Part shown: in pieces, positions 52,385-62,325 of the stretch | How positions within the stretch are numbered: the stretch's first letter is position 1 | Layout: each line of letters opens with the position of its first letter | Position numbers and translations under genes: made by a program | The notes under the pieces: model-generated | Told to the model about the DNA's origin: nothing | Database searches by the model: none | What the model saw: only the letters and a program-made list of their open reading frames with translations | Assembly: GCA_050291725.1 (NCBI GenBank) | Contig: JBNKKH010000017.1 | Location: 153,065 to 217,064 of the forward strand | Direction of reading: 5' to 3' | Source: JAAGZL01 sp050291725 | Lineage (GTDB): Bacteria; Pseudomonadota; Gammaproteobacteria; Chromatiales; Chromatiaceae | Length of the DNA stretch: 64,000 nt

Positions 52385-54720
52385 CTAAGTAACCCACGCA
52401 AAAATCCTCCAAAACCACCATTAACACAGGGTGAGTTCTGTGCTGGCTCTGTCCCCATTATAAACGGATAAAGCTCTGTATTACTGCAATTTTGATCCGC
52501 CAACAGTAGATTCTCTCTATCCAGCAATACCTGAACCACCTGCTCAGGCCGAACCCGATTGTTAGCAGCCAGAGATAAACGCCCCATCATATCGCCCCAA
52601 ACCTCCAGGGCACCACTGGAACCCGTCAGCTTGGCAGGTTTATTATCATCCCTACCTACCCAGACAACCGCAACCTTGTCTGCGCTATAACCAGCGAACC
52701 AGCTATCGCGCGTATTATTAGTGGTACCGGTTTTACCTGCAATATTTTTATCTGCACTAATGTATTTAGCCAGACGTCGCCCAGTACCCTGCTTAACCAC
52801 CTGCTGCAGACTCCAGTCCAGCAGATAGGCCGGTTCCGGTGCAACTGCCTGCTTCACCGTAAGTGGATAGCGTTGCAGAGTCTTGCCGTCTGCTGTTAAC
52901 ACTTCGCGGATAGCTCTCAGGGGCGAATGAAATCCACCTGCTGCCAGCGTTTGATAGAACTGGGTCATCTCAATAGGAGATGCTGACAACGCCCCCAGGA
53001 ACATGGAAGGAAACATATCAAACTTTCGCTCAATACCCAGGGCCTTGATGGTGCTTGCCACCCTCTTAATTCCCAGGTCCATCCCCAGGCGCACACTTGC
53101 CAAATTATAAGATTTAGCCAAAGCCTCATATAGCGGCACCTCTCCATGAGACTTGCCATCATAATTAGAGGGCTGCCACACCTTGCCACCAGGATTGGTT
53201 ATAGAGATGGATGCATCTTCCAGTAGGGTGGTAACAGTATAGCTTCCACCATAGTTCAGAGCCGTAAGATAGATGGCTGGCTTTACTAAAGAACCAATGT
53301 GACGCACCGCATCCAGTGCCCGATTGAAACCGGCGTAGCGTGGATTTCTTCCTCCCACAATAGCCAGCACTTCTCCCCCTTCTACTCCAGCGATGATAGC
53401 GGCCGACTCCAGCTTGCCGCTAGGAAGTCTACGACTCTTTTCCAGTATGGCAAGCCTGCTGGACACAGCCTCTTCAGCTTGCTTCTGGGCCCATGGGTCC
53501 AGGGTAGAGAATATGCGCAGACCTTCGGAGGAGAGGTCCTCATCCCTGTAGTCCCGTCGCAACTGCCTACGCACTAAATCAAGAAACGCATAGTATCTGC
53601 CTGCTGACTTATTGCCCTTAGTCGTAACACCCAGACCGGCCTTTACCGCAAGATCACGCTGCTTTTGGGTAATCGCGCCACGTTTGTAGAGAACATTAAT
53701 CACCAGATCGCGTCTCTTCTTGGCGCGTTCAGGATGGCGTCGCGGATCATAATAAGAGGGACCACGCACCAATCCCACCAAGAGAGCCAGCTTGGGCAAG
53801 TCAAGTTCACTCAATGGACGATTAAAATAGAAATGACTAGCCAAGCCAAAGCCGTGGATAGCGCGATTCCCATCCTGGCCCAGGTAAATCTCATTTGAGT
53901 AGGCCTCGAGGATCTCTTCCTTGTCATAGCGGGCATCCAGCACCAGAGCCATGCCTGCTTCAATTAACTTACGTTTGAGGGTGCGTTCGCTGCTAAGGTA
54001 GAAATTCTTAACCAACTGCTGGGTCAGGGTACTACCACCCTGCACCATCTTACCTGCAGTTATATTTGCCCAGACAGCTCGAAGAATCGCTTTTGGGGCT
54101 ACCCCGTGATGATCAAAAAAGTCGCGGTCCTCTATCTCCAGCAAGATACGTACTAGCGCCTTGGGCAGTTCACTGCTCTTTACTAGCACCCTATCCTCGT
54201 TATGTGTCGGGTGAATGCTTCCAATCTCTGGCGCCTCCATACGAACCAGTGACACACTCCGTCCGGCATCATCCTTGATAGCGGCCAATCCATTGGAGGA
54301 AAATTTTAGATCAAGGTATCTTCCACGCTGCTTGCCATCCCAAAACTCAAAATCTCTGGTGCGCACCACGATGCGGCTACCATTCTGAGACCAGGTACCA
54401 GATTTTTTACTACTGGCTACCTTTCTATAACCAAGCAGTTTTAACTCGGACAGGAACTGCTTCTGACTGACAGGAGCTCCCGGATATAACTCCAGAGCTC
54501 GCCCATAGATACGGGCCGGAATGGCCCAGCGTTTGCCTTCAAACTTAACTTTTACCGTTTGATCAAGATAGACCAGGGAAACCAACCCGGCCAAACTTAA
54601 TAACAGCAATAACGAGATGAACTTGGCCTTGTGACGACTGAGAAAAGAGGTGCCTTTTTTGCGCCCTTTGTTCGTAGCTGTTGGTTTTTTTCTCTTTTTT
54701 GTTGTGGGCTTCTTTGCCAT
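52381..54720 (-). CDS. mrcB: Bifunctional penicillin-binding protein 1b
   Basis: Class A PBP of 779 aa that polymerises and cross-links peptidoglycan. A Lys/Arg-rich cytoplasmic start, one transmembrane helix (about 33-52), a UB2H-like region (about 60-150), the GT51 glycosyltransferase (EDRDFFDHHGVAPKAI with catalytic Glu, GGSTLTQQLVKN), and the transpeptidase (IGSLVKPAIY with the Ser-x-x-Lys, SYNLASV, GKTGTTNNTRDSW). The UB2H region supports PBP1b rather than PBP1a. Followed by the LpoP-like gene in a coupled pair. Confidence 0.95.
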   Translation of the reverse strand: MAKKPTTKKRKKPTATNKGRKKGTSFLSRHKAKFISLLLLLSLAGLVSLVYLDQTVKVKFEGKRWAIPARIYGRALELYPGAPVSQKQFLSELKLLGYRKVASSKKSGTWSQNGSRIVVRTRDFEFWDGKQRGRYLDLKFSSNGLAAIKDDAGRSVSLVRMEAPEIGSIHPTHNEDRVLVKSSELPKALVRILLEIEDRDFFDHHGVAPKAILRAVWANITAGKMVQGGSTLTQQLVKNFYLSSERTLKRKLIEAGMALVLDARYDKEEILEAYSNEIYLGQDGNRAIHGFGLASHFYFNRPLSELDLPKLALLVGLVRGPSYYDPRRHPERAKKRRDLVINVLYKRGAITQKQRDLAVKAGLGVTTKGNKSAGRYYAFLDLVRRQLRRDYRDEDLSSEGLRIFSTLDPWAQKQAEEAVSSRLAILEKSRRLPSGKLESAAIIAGVEGGEVLAIVGGRNPRYAGFNRALDAVRHIGSLVKPAIYLTALNYGGSYTVTTLLEDASISITNPGGKVWQPSNYDGKSHGEVPLYEALAKSYNLASVRLGMDLGIKRVASTIKALGIERKFDMFPSMFLGALSASPIEMTQFYQTLAAGGFHSPLRAIREVLTADGKTLQRYPLTVKQAVAPEPAYLLDWSLQQVVKQGTGRRLAKYISADKNIAGKTGTTNNTRDSWFAGYSADKVAVVWVGRDDNKPAKLTGSSGALEVWGDMMGRLSLAANNRVRPEQVVQVLLDRENLLLADQNCSNTELYPFIMGTEPAQNSPCVNGGFGGFLRGLLR

Positions 54721-54930
54721 TTATTGATACTGCCCTAATCCTAGATTGAAGTTGTAATTAAAAACGTGATCTTACACCTATAACATGCAACTCGCGAACA
54801 ACAAGCTCACACTGCATCAACAAAACAGATTGTGGTATGGACAACATAAAAACAGATAAGTGCTAAGCCAATAAAGTTAATCAGGGGCCATGCGATAGCT
54901 CTGTTACAACCAGTAAAAAAGCCGATATAT

Positions 54931-54959
54931 TTTACAAAATAAGTATTTTCTTATATAAC
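54931..54959 (+). promoter_or_regulatory. Candidate sigma-70 promoter of sqr
   Basis: TTTACA (54931-54936), 17-nt spacer, TATAAC (54954-54959): one mismatch in each hexamer. It gives a leader of about 70 nt before the sqr ATG at 55037, which has GGAG 7 nt upstream. The 316-bp gap 54721-55036 shows nothing else. Confidence 0.55.
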
Positions 54960-55036
54960 TAGGGTGGTTTTTTACTTTATCGTTGTTTTGAGGGGGACGA
55001 CGATATATACAACACATTCTGAATCTGGAGAATAAT

Positions 55037-56326
55037 ATGGCTCATATTGTAATTATTGGGGCTAGCACCGGCGGTCTTCCCGCCGCATACGAAGCAAAAG
55101 ATAAACTGGGAAGTGGACACGATGTTACTGTAATCAACGTCTCACATCTCTACAGTTTTGTTCCTTCCAACCCATGGGTTGCAGTAGGCTGGCGCACCAG
55201 AGATCAGGTAACGTTTGAGATTGAGCCATACCTGAGAAGAAAAGGCATCAACTTTATCGCAGCTACCGTTACTGAGATCAAGCCTGACGATAACAGCCTG
55301 GTCCTGAGTAATGGCACATCAGTTGACTACGACTACCTGATTATTGCTACCGGCCCAAAACTAGCCTTTGACGAGGTTGAGGGACTGGGACCAGATAATG
55401 GTGGATATACCCAGTCCGTATGTACTCTCGGTCACGCTGAAGAGGCCTATGAAAAGTGGCAGGAGTTTGTTAAATCTCCCGGACCAATTGTTGTGGGTGC
55501 AGCACAAGGGGCATCATGTTTTGGACCTGCCTATGAGTTTGCCATGATCATGGATACCGCTCTGCGTCGTGCGCGCATCAGAGATCAAGTTCCTATGACC
55601 TTCGTAACCTCTGAGCCATACATTGGTCATCTAGGCCTGGGTGGTGTAGGCGACTCTAAAGGCCTGCTAGAGCAAGAGCTACGCCAGCGTCATATCTCTT
55701 TTATCACCAACGCAAAGATTACCAAGGCTGAAGCCAACAAACTCCATTTGGTAGAGCACAACCGCAAGGGTGAAGAGATTGAACAGCATGTGCTGGACTT
55801 CGACTACTCGATGATCCTACCTGCCTTTAAGGGCGTGGACGCAGTTAATGCAGTTGGTGAAGATCTGGTGAACCCACGCGGCTTTGTTAAAGTGGACGAG
55901 TTCCAACGCAATAACAAGTGGCCCAACATCTACTCCGTGGGCGTTTGTATCGCTATTCCGCCAGTAGAGGCCACACCGGTCCCAACCGGAACCCCCAAGA
56001 CCGGATACATGATTGAATCCATGGTTACAGCTACTGTGAATAATATCTGGCATGACCTCAACGGTGGCGAAGCTGAAGCAGTAGCTACCTGGAACGCTTT
56101 CTGCCTGGCCGACATGGGTGACGTGGGTGCAGCATTTATCGCTCTGCCGCAGATTCCTCCGCGCAACGTAACCTGGGCACGTCGCGGCCGCTGGGTACAT
56201 TGGGCCAAGGTTTTGTTCGAGAAGTACTTCATTCGCAACATGAAGAAAGGAACTACCGAACCACTGTATCAAAAGTATGCCATGAAAATGATGGGTGTTG
56301 ACCGGTTGAAGCCGGGTAGAAAATAG
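55037..56326 (+). CDS. sqr: Sulfide:quinone oxidoreductase
   Basis: A 429-aa FAD enzyme that oxidises sulfide to sulfane sulfur/polysulfide at the membrane and reduces quinone. The FAD motif is VIIGASTGGLPAAYE. The three redox cysteines known from Acidithiobacillus ferrooxidans Sqr (128, 160, 356) appear as Cys129 in QSVCTLGHAEEA, Cys161 in GASCFGPAYEF and Cys356 in WNAFCLADMGD. The C-terminus with PQIPPRNVTW and FEKYFIRNMKKG is the membrane-associating amphipathic end. The match identifies the type I-like group. Followed by a strong terminator, so sqr is monocistronic. Confidence 0.96.
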   Translation: MAHIVIIGASTGGLPAAYEAKDKLGSGHDVTVINVSHLYSFVPSNPWVAVGWRTRDQVTFEIEPYLRRKGINFIAATVTEIKPDDNSLVLSNGTSVDYDYLIIATGPKLAFDEVEGLGPDNGGYTQSVCTLGHAEEAYEKWQEFVKSPGPIVVGAAQGASCFGPAYEFAMIMDTALRRARIRDQVPMTFVTSEPYIGHLGLGGVGDSKGLLEQELRQRHISFITNAKITKAEANKLHLVEHNRKGEEIEQHVLDFDYSMILPAFKGVDAVNAVGEDLVNPRGFVKVDEFQRNNKWPNIYSVGVCIAIPPVEATPVPTGTPKTGYMIESMVTATVNNIWHDLNGGEAEAVATWNAFCLADMGDVGAAFIALPQIPPRNVTWARRGRWVHWAKVLFEKYFIRNMKKGTTEPLYQKYAMKMMGVDRLKPGRK

Positions 56327-56355
56327 CAGTTGCTGAAAACACAACTTGCCTAAAA

Positions 56356-56384
56356 GAGGGAGGCCGAGGGTCTCCCTTTTTTTT
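56356..56384 (+). terminator. Rho-independent terminator after sqr
   Basis: gggaggcc (56358-56365), loop gag, ggtctccc (56369-56376), followed by eight T (56377-56384). An 8-bp stem with one G-T pair, 30 nt past the sqr stop. Confidence 0.9.
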
Positions 56385-56465
56385 GGATAGTAATTGTTAC
56401 AGCTATGTTAGAATTTCGCCCAATAGATATTCACGTTATCGGCTAAAGCAGTAAAGGTAAAATAG

Positions 56466-58175
56466 ATGGGCTTAGTACACGGTCTACATTTCAACAATAT
56501 CAAAGGCGACATCTACGGAGGATTAACAGCAGCCGTTGTTGCCCTTCCTCTTGCACTAGCCATGGGGGTCTCATCTGGCGCTGGCCCCATTGCCGGAATC
56601 TACGGTGCTATCTTCGTTGGCCTATTTGCAGCCCTATTTGGCGGTACCCCGGCTCAGGTATCAGGCCCCACCGGACCTATGACAGTAGTTTTGGCTGCAG
56701 TCTTTACCCAGTACAGCGCAATGTTCCCCAATGACCCGGCCCATAGTGCCGCCATCGCTTTTACTGTAGTCATCATGGGTGGTCTGTTCCAGATAGGCTT
56801 CGGTCTGTTAAAGATGGGGAAATATATCAACCTGATACCTCACCCGGTTGTATCCGGTTTCATGAGTGGCATCGGCGTAATCATCATACTGCTGCAGCTA
56901 CCACCCCTACTCGGCTATGCTGCAGTGTCTGGACCAAAGGCATCTATCGAGGTACTGCCCCAGATTATTACTCAACCCATAACAGAACCAGTGATAATGG
57001 GTTTCTTCGCCCTGGTTATTGTTTATCTTCTGCCTAAACGTATTAACCAGATCATACCCTCACCCCTGCTAGCTCTTATCCTGGGCACCATAGCGCTCTA
57101 CTTCTGGCATGCAGGAGAGATCACCAGCGTGGTTGAGGATGGCAAAACCATCTACAAGTTAGGTGAGGTATCAGTACTGGGTAACATACCTACCGGTATT
57201 CCAGAATCGATCATGCCCATTTTTGATCCTGCTCTGTTTGCCGGGATGATTAAGTCCGCCTTAATGCTGGCTGCCCTCGGTAGTATCGACTCACTGCTTA
57301 CCTCCCTGGTGGCAGACAACGTAACCCGCACCTATCACAATTCAGATCGCGAACTGATCGGCCAAGGCATAGGCAACACCATTTCTGGTTTTTTCGGTGG
57401 ACTACCAGGAGCTGGCGCCACCATGCGGACAGTGGTAAATGTACGAGCAGGAGGCCTTACACCTATCTCCGGGGCACTGCATGCCATAGTGCTTCTGGCC
57501 ATTGTACTGGGAGCAGGCTCCATTGCTCGCTACATTCCCCATGCACTGCTGGCAGGCATCCTTATCAAAGTTGGTACCGACATTATTGATTGGGACTATT
57601 TGAAACGCCTGCGCTCAGTACCACTAGCGGGCATAGTTGTAATGTTGACGGTTTTCTTCATGACAGTCTTTGTCGACCTGATTACATCAGTTGCGGTAGG
57701 CATGATTATGACATCATTCATTTTCATGCAGCGCATGGTTGACCTACAACTAGAATCTGTAACTGCCATCACTAACCCGCACGATGAAGCCCCACTCTCC
57801 AAGGAAGAGGCAGAACTGCTTCAGGCAGCAGACGGGCGGATCCTGCTCTATCACATCGCTGGACCCATGAGCTTCGGCGCAGCCAAAGGCATGGCCAAAA
57901 TGCTGGCAAAGTTTGATAACTACGATGTGCTGGTTCTAGATCTATCTGATGTTCCTCATATCGACTTTAGCTCCTGTAGTGCTTTGGAAGATATCCTGCA
58001 CAGCGCCTGGAACATCAATAGCGAGACCTTTCTCGTTGACTGTAAAAAACCGGTCTACCGTACTCTAAGACAACATGGCATTGTGAAAAGGTTCGAGAAA
58101 CATCAGCTCAAGGCCAAGCGTATTGACGCTTTGAAAGATGGTCTGAAAATAGTGCAGGAGCGTCAGGCCAAATAA
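56466..58175 (+). CDS. SulP-family anion transporter with STAS domain
   Basis: A 569-aa SLC26/SulP transporter. The N-terminal half carries the family signature (GDIYGGLTAAVVALPLALAMG, FGGTPAQVSGPTGPMTVVLA), with about 12-14 membrane helices, and the cytoplasmic STAS domain lies at about 440-560 (ILLYHIAGPMSFGAAKG, VPHIDFSSCSALEDI). Members move sulfate, bicarbonate or other anions. Next to sqr, and in an organism likely to make sulfate or fix CO2, both sulfate export and bicarbonate uptake are plausible; sequence alone does not choose. Confidence 0.92.
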   Translation: MGLVHGLHFNNIKGDIYGGLTAAVVALPLALAMGVSSGAGPIAGIYGAIFVGLFAALFGGTPAQVSGPTGPMTVVLAAVFTQYSAMFPNDPAHSAAIAFTVVIMGGLFQIGFGLLKMGKYINLIPHPVVSGFMSGIGVIIILLQLPPLLGYAAVSGPKASIEVLPQIITQPITEPVIMGFFALVIVYLLPKRINQIIPSPLLALILGTIALYFWHAGEITSVVEDGKTIYKLGEVSVLGNIPTGIPESIMPIFDPALFAGMIKSALMLAALGSIDSLLTSLVADNVTRTYHNSDRELIGQGIGNTISGFFGGLPGAGATMRTVVNVRAGGLTPISGALHAIVLLAIVLGAGSIARYIPHALLAGILIKVGTDIIDWDYLKRLRSVPLAGIVVMLTVFFMTVFVDLITSVAVGMIMTSFIFMQRMVDLQLESVTAITNPHDEAPLSKEEAELLQAADGRILLYHIAGPMSFGAAKGMAKMLAKFDNYDVLVLDLSDVPHIDFSSCSALEDILHSAWNINSETFLVDCKKPVYRTLRQHGIVKRFEKHQLKAKRIDALKDGLKIVQERQAK

Positions 58176-58284
58176 TCACCATGGGCATTAAAGTTGTAGG
58201 AGCCCAAGCCCGCTGGGCGATTAGCTAGGCCATCCACACCAAATTAGTTATTATCCACCAATAGAGACGACAAAGGGGAGCACT

Positions 58285-58527
58285 ATGCAACTTATTATTT
58301 TTATAATCATTGGTGCAATATCTGGCTGGCTAGCCGGAAACATAATGAAGGGCCGGGGTTTCGGGCTGCTAGGTAATATTATAGTTGGTGTTATTGGCGC
58401 TCTCATCGGCGGCTTTCTGTTCGGACTGCTGGGGATATCTGCCGGCGGACTGATTGGCTCAATAGTGACCTCAGTGGTAGGAGCTATTATCCTACTCTAT
58501 CTAGTGGGAGCACTAAATAAGCTCTAA
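58285..58527 (+). CDS. GlsB/YeaQ/YmgE-family small membrane protein
   Basis: An 80-aa protein with three short Gly-rich helices (IIGAISGWLAGNIMKGRGFG, LLGNIIVGVIGALIGG). The family is often stress-linked but its function is unknown. AAAGGGGAG before ATG 58285 is a clear ribosome site. Its last 4 nt overlap the end of the convergent RpfE-type gene. Confidence 0.85.
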   Translation: MQLIIFIIIGAISGWLAGNIMKGRGFGLLGNIIVGVIGALIGGFLFGLLGISAGGLIGSIVTSVVGAIILLYLVGALNKL

Positions 58528-59549
58528 CCTAAAATAAAGGATGCCAGTGGCTTACTGCGTTTCCAGAACCTCCGCATAGAGCTAGGGTCAATCCGGTAGA
58601 CACTACCGTTGCAGGGGTAGAGTTTGATATAGCCCAGACGGTTAGATCGAACTGCCCCTAGTAGCGGCTCCAACCATAGATTGAAACTCTCCACAGCCTC
58701 AACCCAGCCGTAGGGGTCAGCATCTAATACCGATCGTTGTATCTGGTGGTTCACCACCAGAAGTTGTTCCCTGTTAGATATAAGTTCAATGCTCTTTTGA
58801 GGTAGCGCTGTGGCTGCTACTCCTGCGGCCTGCGCCAGGCCACAGAGCAGAGAATCATCTCCCGATACGCCAGCATATCTCCTCTGCTCTAGCTCCTGAT
58901 AAACGCCACCACCATGCGGCCATAAACCATTGATGGGGAGCTGCCCCCTGCCCTCCCGCAGCATATTAACCTTTGATGTATGCAACAGCATCTGTAGCTC
59001 ATTCAGTATGCCATGCCACTCCATGGCCGCATCCCCCTTAGGCAGAAAACGATTGATACTCCTGCCAATAACCTTGGTGAGGGAAGATGTTTGCAATTCA
59101 GGCTTCTGTTTCAGTCTCAGATACCAGCGTTGTGGATGATATAGTTCCAGTTCCCAATCTCGCTCACTGAAGTGCTCTCGTACCAAGCTGGCCAATTGCT
59201 GAGCTTCATCCAGGGAAAAATCCAGATGCGCTGCATCGAACAGCAGTAGGCCCTCTCCATCTGGCTGTAGATGCACCGGGGAGAGCTGCAGCCAGTAGTC
59301 ATCATTGAACGAACCGCCATCGGCCAAACGACAGTAGGGAGCAGTCGGCAGATCTTCAGATTTATGAGAACTCAGACCAAACAGATGAAAAAGTGTAGCG
59401 GTGTACTCTGTATGGGGAATCTCAGAGGAAACGGCCCTGGATAGCGCCTGCTCAATCAGAGCAGCCCGAGGAGTAGCATCTACACCATCCAAGCTTGGCA
59501 TTGGTCCCAGCAGCCCTGGGACCAGCAGATCTATGCCTGTAGGTTGCAT
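58524..59549 (-). CDS. RpfE-type protein
   Basis: A 341-aa cytoplasmic protein. The middle motifs HPQRWYLRLKQKP, FLPKGDAAMEWHGILNELQM and INGLWPHGGGV mark the RpfE-type regulatory protein group, sometimes annotated as cofactor-independent phosphoglycerate mutase-like although no mutase active site is evident. In Xanthomonas rpfE adjoins recJ; here it follows hom by 10 nt and recJ is not seen. Role unknown; in operon with hom. Confidence 0.75.
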   Translation of the reverse strand: MQPTGIDLLVPGLLGPMPSLDGVDATPRAALIEQALSRAVSSEIPHTEYTATLFHLFGLSSHKSEDLPTAPYCRLADGGSFNDDYWLQLSPVHLQPDGEGLLLFDAAHLDFSLDEAQQLASLVREHFSERDWELELYHPQRWYLRLKQKPELQTSSLTKVIGRSINRFLPKGDAAMEWHGILNELQMLLHTSKVNMLREGRGQLPINGLWPHGGGVYQELEQRRYAGVSGDDSLLCGLAQAAGVAATALPQKSIELISNREQLLVVNHQIQRSVLDADPYGWVEAVESFNLWLEPLLGAVRSNRLGYIKLYPCNGSVYRIDPSSMRRFWKRSKPLASFILG

Positions 59550-59559
59550 GGACGGAGTG

Positions 59560-60873
59560 TTACCCCTCTAACTGCTCCATGCGGATACGGGTAATAGTGC
59601 CGTTGATGGAGTCCATAGCCTCTATCTTGCTGATAGCCTGGTTCATCTGCCCTTCCAACACCTTGTGGGTAAGCATCACCAGGGTCACATGGGTCTCACT
59701 TTCAGCAGATTGCTTCTGCTGCATAGCCTCAATACTGATACCAGCCTCGCCTAAAATACCAGCAATATGAGCCAGTACCCCAGGCTTATCTTCTGCCTGC
59801 ATGCGCAGGTAGTACGATGTCTCCACATCTTCCATGGCCAGAACCGGCAGATCAGAGAGTTCACTTGGCTGGAAGGCCAGGTGTGGCACACGGTTCCCAG
59901 GGTCCACGGTCATGGCGCGCACCACATCCACCACATCAGCCACAACAGCAGAGGCAGTAGGCTCTGATCCAGCACCAGCACCATAGTATAGAGTCGGCCC
60001 AACGGCATCGCCCATAACCATAACCGCATTCATCACACCATCTACATTGGCGATAAGACGCTTCTCTGGTATCAGGGTTGGATGCACCCGCATCTCAATG
60101 CCTTTGTCAGTTTTACGGGTAATTCCCAGGTGTTTAATGCGATAGCCCAGCTCATTGGCGTATGCCACATCAGAACCGGTTATCTTGCTGATGCCTTCGG
60201 TGTAGGTCTTGTCAAACTGCAACGGAATACCAAAAGCGATGGATCCGATAATGGTCAGCTTGTGGGCTGCGTCTATGCCCTCCACATCAAAGGTAGGATC
60301 GGCCTCAGCATAGCCTAGGGCCTGAGCCTCAGCCAATACATCATCAAAGTCTCGTCCCTTATCCCGCATCTCAGTGAGGATAAAGTTACCTGTGCCGTTG
60401 ATGATACCGGCCGCCCACTGGATCTGGTTCGCAGCCAGCCCTTCACGAATGGATTTGATAATAGGAATACCGCCTGCAACCGCTGCCTCAAAGGCTACAA
60501 TCACACCCTGAGCCTGAGCCGCAGCGAAAATCTCATCACCATGTAGGGCGATAAGTGCTTTGTTCGCAGTAACTACATGCTTGCCGTTCTCAATCGCCTT
60601 CAGCACCAGCTCTTTCGCAGGCGAATAACCACCGATCAACTCGATAACTATATCCACATCCGGATTTTCTACTACTGCAAAGGCATCATCGGTCAGCTGG
60701 ATATCCGCAACCCCAGGAAGAGAAGACGCATCGAAATTCTTCGCTGCAGCATGGGTGATAGCAATTCCACGCCCGGCACGGCGCGCAATCTCTTGCGCAT
60801 TTCTGGACAGAACCCTAAAGGTGCCGCCACCAACTGTACCTAAACCTAACAGACCAACTTTTACCGGATTCAA
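59560..60873 (-). CDS. hom: Homoserine dehydrogenase
   Basis: Makes homoserine from aspartate semialdehyde with NAD(P)H for Thr and Met synthesis. The 437-aa protein has the Rossmann start VGLLGLGTVGGG, catalytic region FEAAVAGGIPIIKSIREG and GIINGTGNFIL, and a C-terminal ACT domain (DKPGVLAHIAGILGEAGISIEAM) for feedback by threonine. It lies 2 nt after alaC, so an alaC-hom-RpfE-type operon is likely. thrC is not adjacent, unlike many Pseudomonas-type loci. Confidence 0.96.
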   Translation of the reverse strand: MNPVKVGLLGLGTVGGGTFRVLSRNAQEIARRAGRGIAITHAAAKNFDASSLPGVADIQLTDDAFAVVENPDVDIVIELIGGYSPAKELVLKAIENGKHVVTANKALIALHGDEIFAAAQAQGVIVAFEAAVAGGIPIIKSIREGLAANQIQWAAGIINGTGNFILTEMRDKGRDFDDVLAEAQALGYAEADPTFDVEGIDAAHKLTIIGSIAFGIPLQFDKTYTEGISKITGSDVAYANELGYRIKHLGITRKTDKGIEMRVHPTLIPEKRLIANVDGVMNAVMVMGDAVGPTLYYGAGAGSEPTASAVVADVVDVVRAMTVDPGNRVPHLAFQPSELSDLPVLAMEDVETSYYLRMQAEDKPGVLAHIAGILGEAGISIEAMQQKQSAESETHVTLVMLTHKVLEGQMNQAISKIEAMDSINGTITRIRMEQLEG

Positions 60874-60875
60874 TC

Positions 60876-62108
60876 TTACTCTCCTACACTTTTGGCGGTT
60901 GCAAAAAAGCCCGCCTTGGCATCACGCCTAATCATATCTCTGATCCCACGAACAGCCTGTCTAGTGCGGTGTTCGTTTTCGATCAGACCAAAGCGCACAT
61001 GGTCATCGCCATACTCGCCAAAACCAATGCCGGGGGAAACAGCAACCTTGGCATCTATCAACAGCTTTTTACTAAATTCCAGTGACCCCATCTCTTTGTA
61101 CTGTTCCGGAATCGGCGCCCACACAAACATTGTGGCCTTGGGCCGCTCCACCGGCCATCCAGCTGCGGTAAGCCCGTCGCACAGAACATTACGCCGACTC
61201 TCATACATATCGCGAATTTCTGTCACACACTCCTGTGGGCCCTCTAAAGCCGTAATAGAAGCCACCTGAATCGGGGTAAACATACCGTAGTCCAGATAGG
61301 ATTTGATGCGCGCCAAAGCTGCCACCAATGTTTTGTTGCCGCACATAAAGCCCACGCGCCAACCCGGCATGTTGTAGCTTTTGGAGAGAGAGAAGAACTC
61401 TACAGCGACCTCTTCAGCACCCTCAATCTCCAATATAGAAGGCGCCTTATAACCATCAAATACTATGTCGGCATAGGCCAGATCATGGATCACCCAGATA
61501 TTATGCTCACGAGCGATATCCACCACCTTCTGAAAAAACTCCAGATCGACACACTGGGTAGTGGGGTTACCCGGAAAATTTATCACCAACATCTTGGGGC
61601 GCGGCCAGGAGTCGGTAATTGCCTTCTCCAGCTTGGCAAAGAAATCCACACCTGGCACCAGTGGCACATGGCGGATATCGGCACCGGCAATCACAAAACC
61701 GTAGGGATGAATCGGATAGGACGGGTTGGGCACCAACACCGAATCCCCTGGTCCAACGCAGGCCAGAGCCAGATGGGCCAGACCCTCTTTAGAGCCGATA
61801 GTTACGATGGCCTGAGTCTCAGGATCCAGATCCACATCGTAGCGCTGCTTATACCAGTTAGTAATGGCGCGGCGCAGACGGGGAATTCCCCTAGACATAG
61901 AGTATCTATGGGTATCCTTGCGCTGACTGGCCTCAACCAATTTATCCACAATATGCTGTGGTGTGGGCTGATCAGGATTTCCCATGCCAAAATCGATAAT
62001 ATCTTCCCCCCGCGCTCGCGCCTCAGCCTTTAATTCATTAACAATATTAAAGACATAGGGTGGCAGACGTTTGATTCTGCTGAACTCTTCCATCTCGGGC
62101 GTAGACAC
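60876..62108 (-). CDS. alaC: Alanine transaminase AlaC
   Basis: PLP-dependent aminotransferase (class I/II) that makes alanine from pyruvate and glutamate. The N-terminal RIKRLPPYVFNIVNELK, DIIDFGMGNPDQPTP and the PLP lysine in SLSKSYNMPGWRVGF match E. coli AlaC (YfdZ) closely; about 410 aa. GTG 62108 is chosen as start because GAGG lies 5 nt upstream; the ATG at 62093 lacks a site and the longer frame to 62171 is not conserved. Upstream of hom by 2 nt. Confidence 0.9.
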   Translation of the reverse strand: MSTPEMEEFSRIKRLPPYVFNIVNELKAEARARGEDIIDFGMGNPDQPTPQHIVDKLVEASQRKDTHRYSMSRGIPRLRRAITNWYKQRYDVDLDPETQAIVTIGSKEGLAHLALACVGPGDSVLVPNPSYPIHPYGFVIAGADIRHVPLVPGVDFFAKLEKAITDSWPRPKMLVINFPGNPTTQCVDLEFFQKVVDIAREHNIWVIHDLAYADIVFDGYKAPSILEIEGAEEVAVEFFSLSKSYNMPGWRVGFMCGNKTLVAALARIKSYLDYGMFTPIQVASITALEGPQECVTEIRDMYESRRNVLCDGLTAAGWPVERPKATMFVWAPIPEQYKEMGSLEFSKKLLIDAKVAVSPGIGFGEYGDDHVRFGLIENEHRTRQAVRGIRDMIRRDAKAGFFATAKSVGE

Positions 62109-62196
62109 TTCGACCTCTGCTATAGTAAATAGTAAGAAAACAAACGAGTAAGGTAACTGAGCAGACAACAAAAAGTCAAAATAATTAGGTGTATAG

Positions 62197-62247
62197 ACAC
62201 TGCTGTCCAGTTAACTCCCTCTCCCCTCTGGTGAGAGGGGGATACTC
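62197..62247 (+). repeat. Dispersed intergenic repeat, family A, partial copy 4
   Basis: Starts cactgctgtccagttaac and continues tccctctcccctctggtgag, then loses similarity. It lies upstream of the Mth938-domain gene while copy 3 lies downstream, both in the same orientation. Confidence 0.7.
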
Positions 62248-62325
62248 TTTTCTAATCTTGAGATGCGATAATATTGGCATCTTCAGCTACTTGCCGCCCC
62301 AATCCACATTAGTTATCTTCAACCA

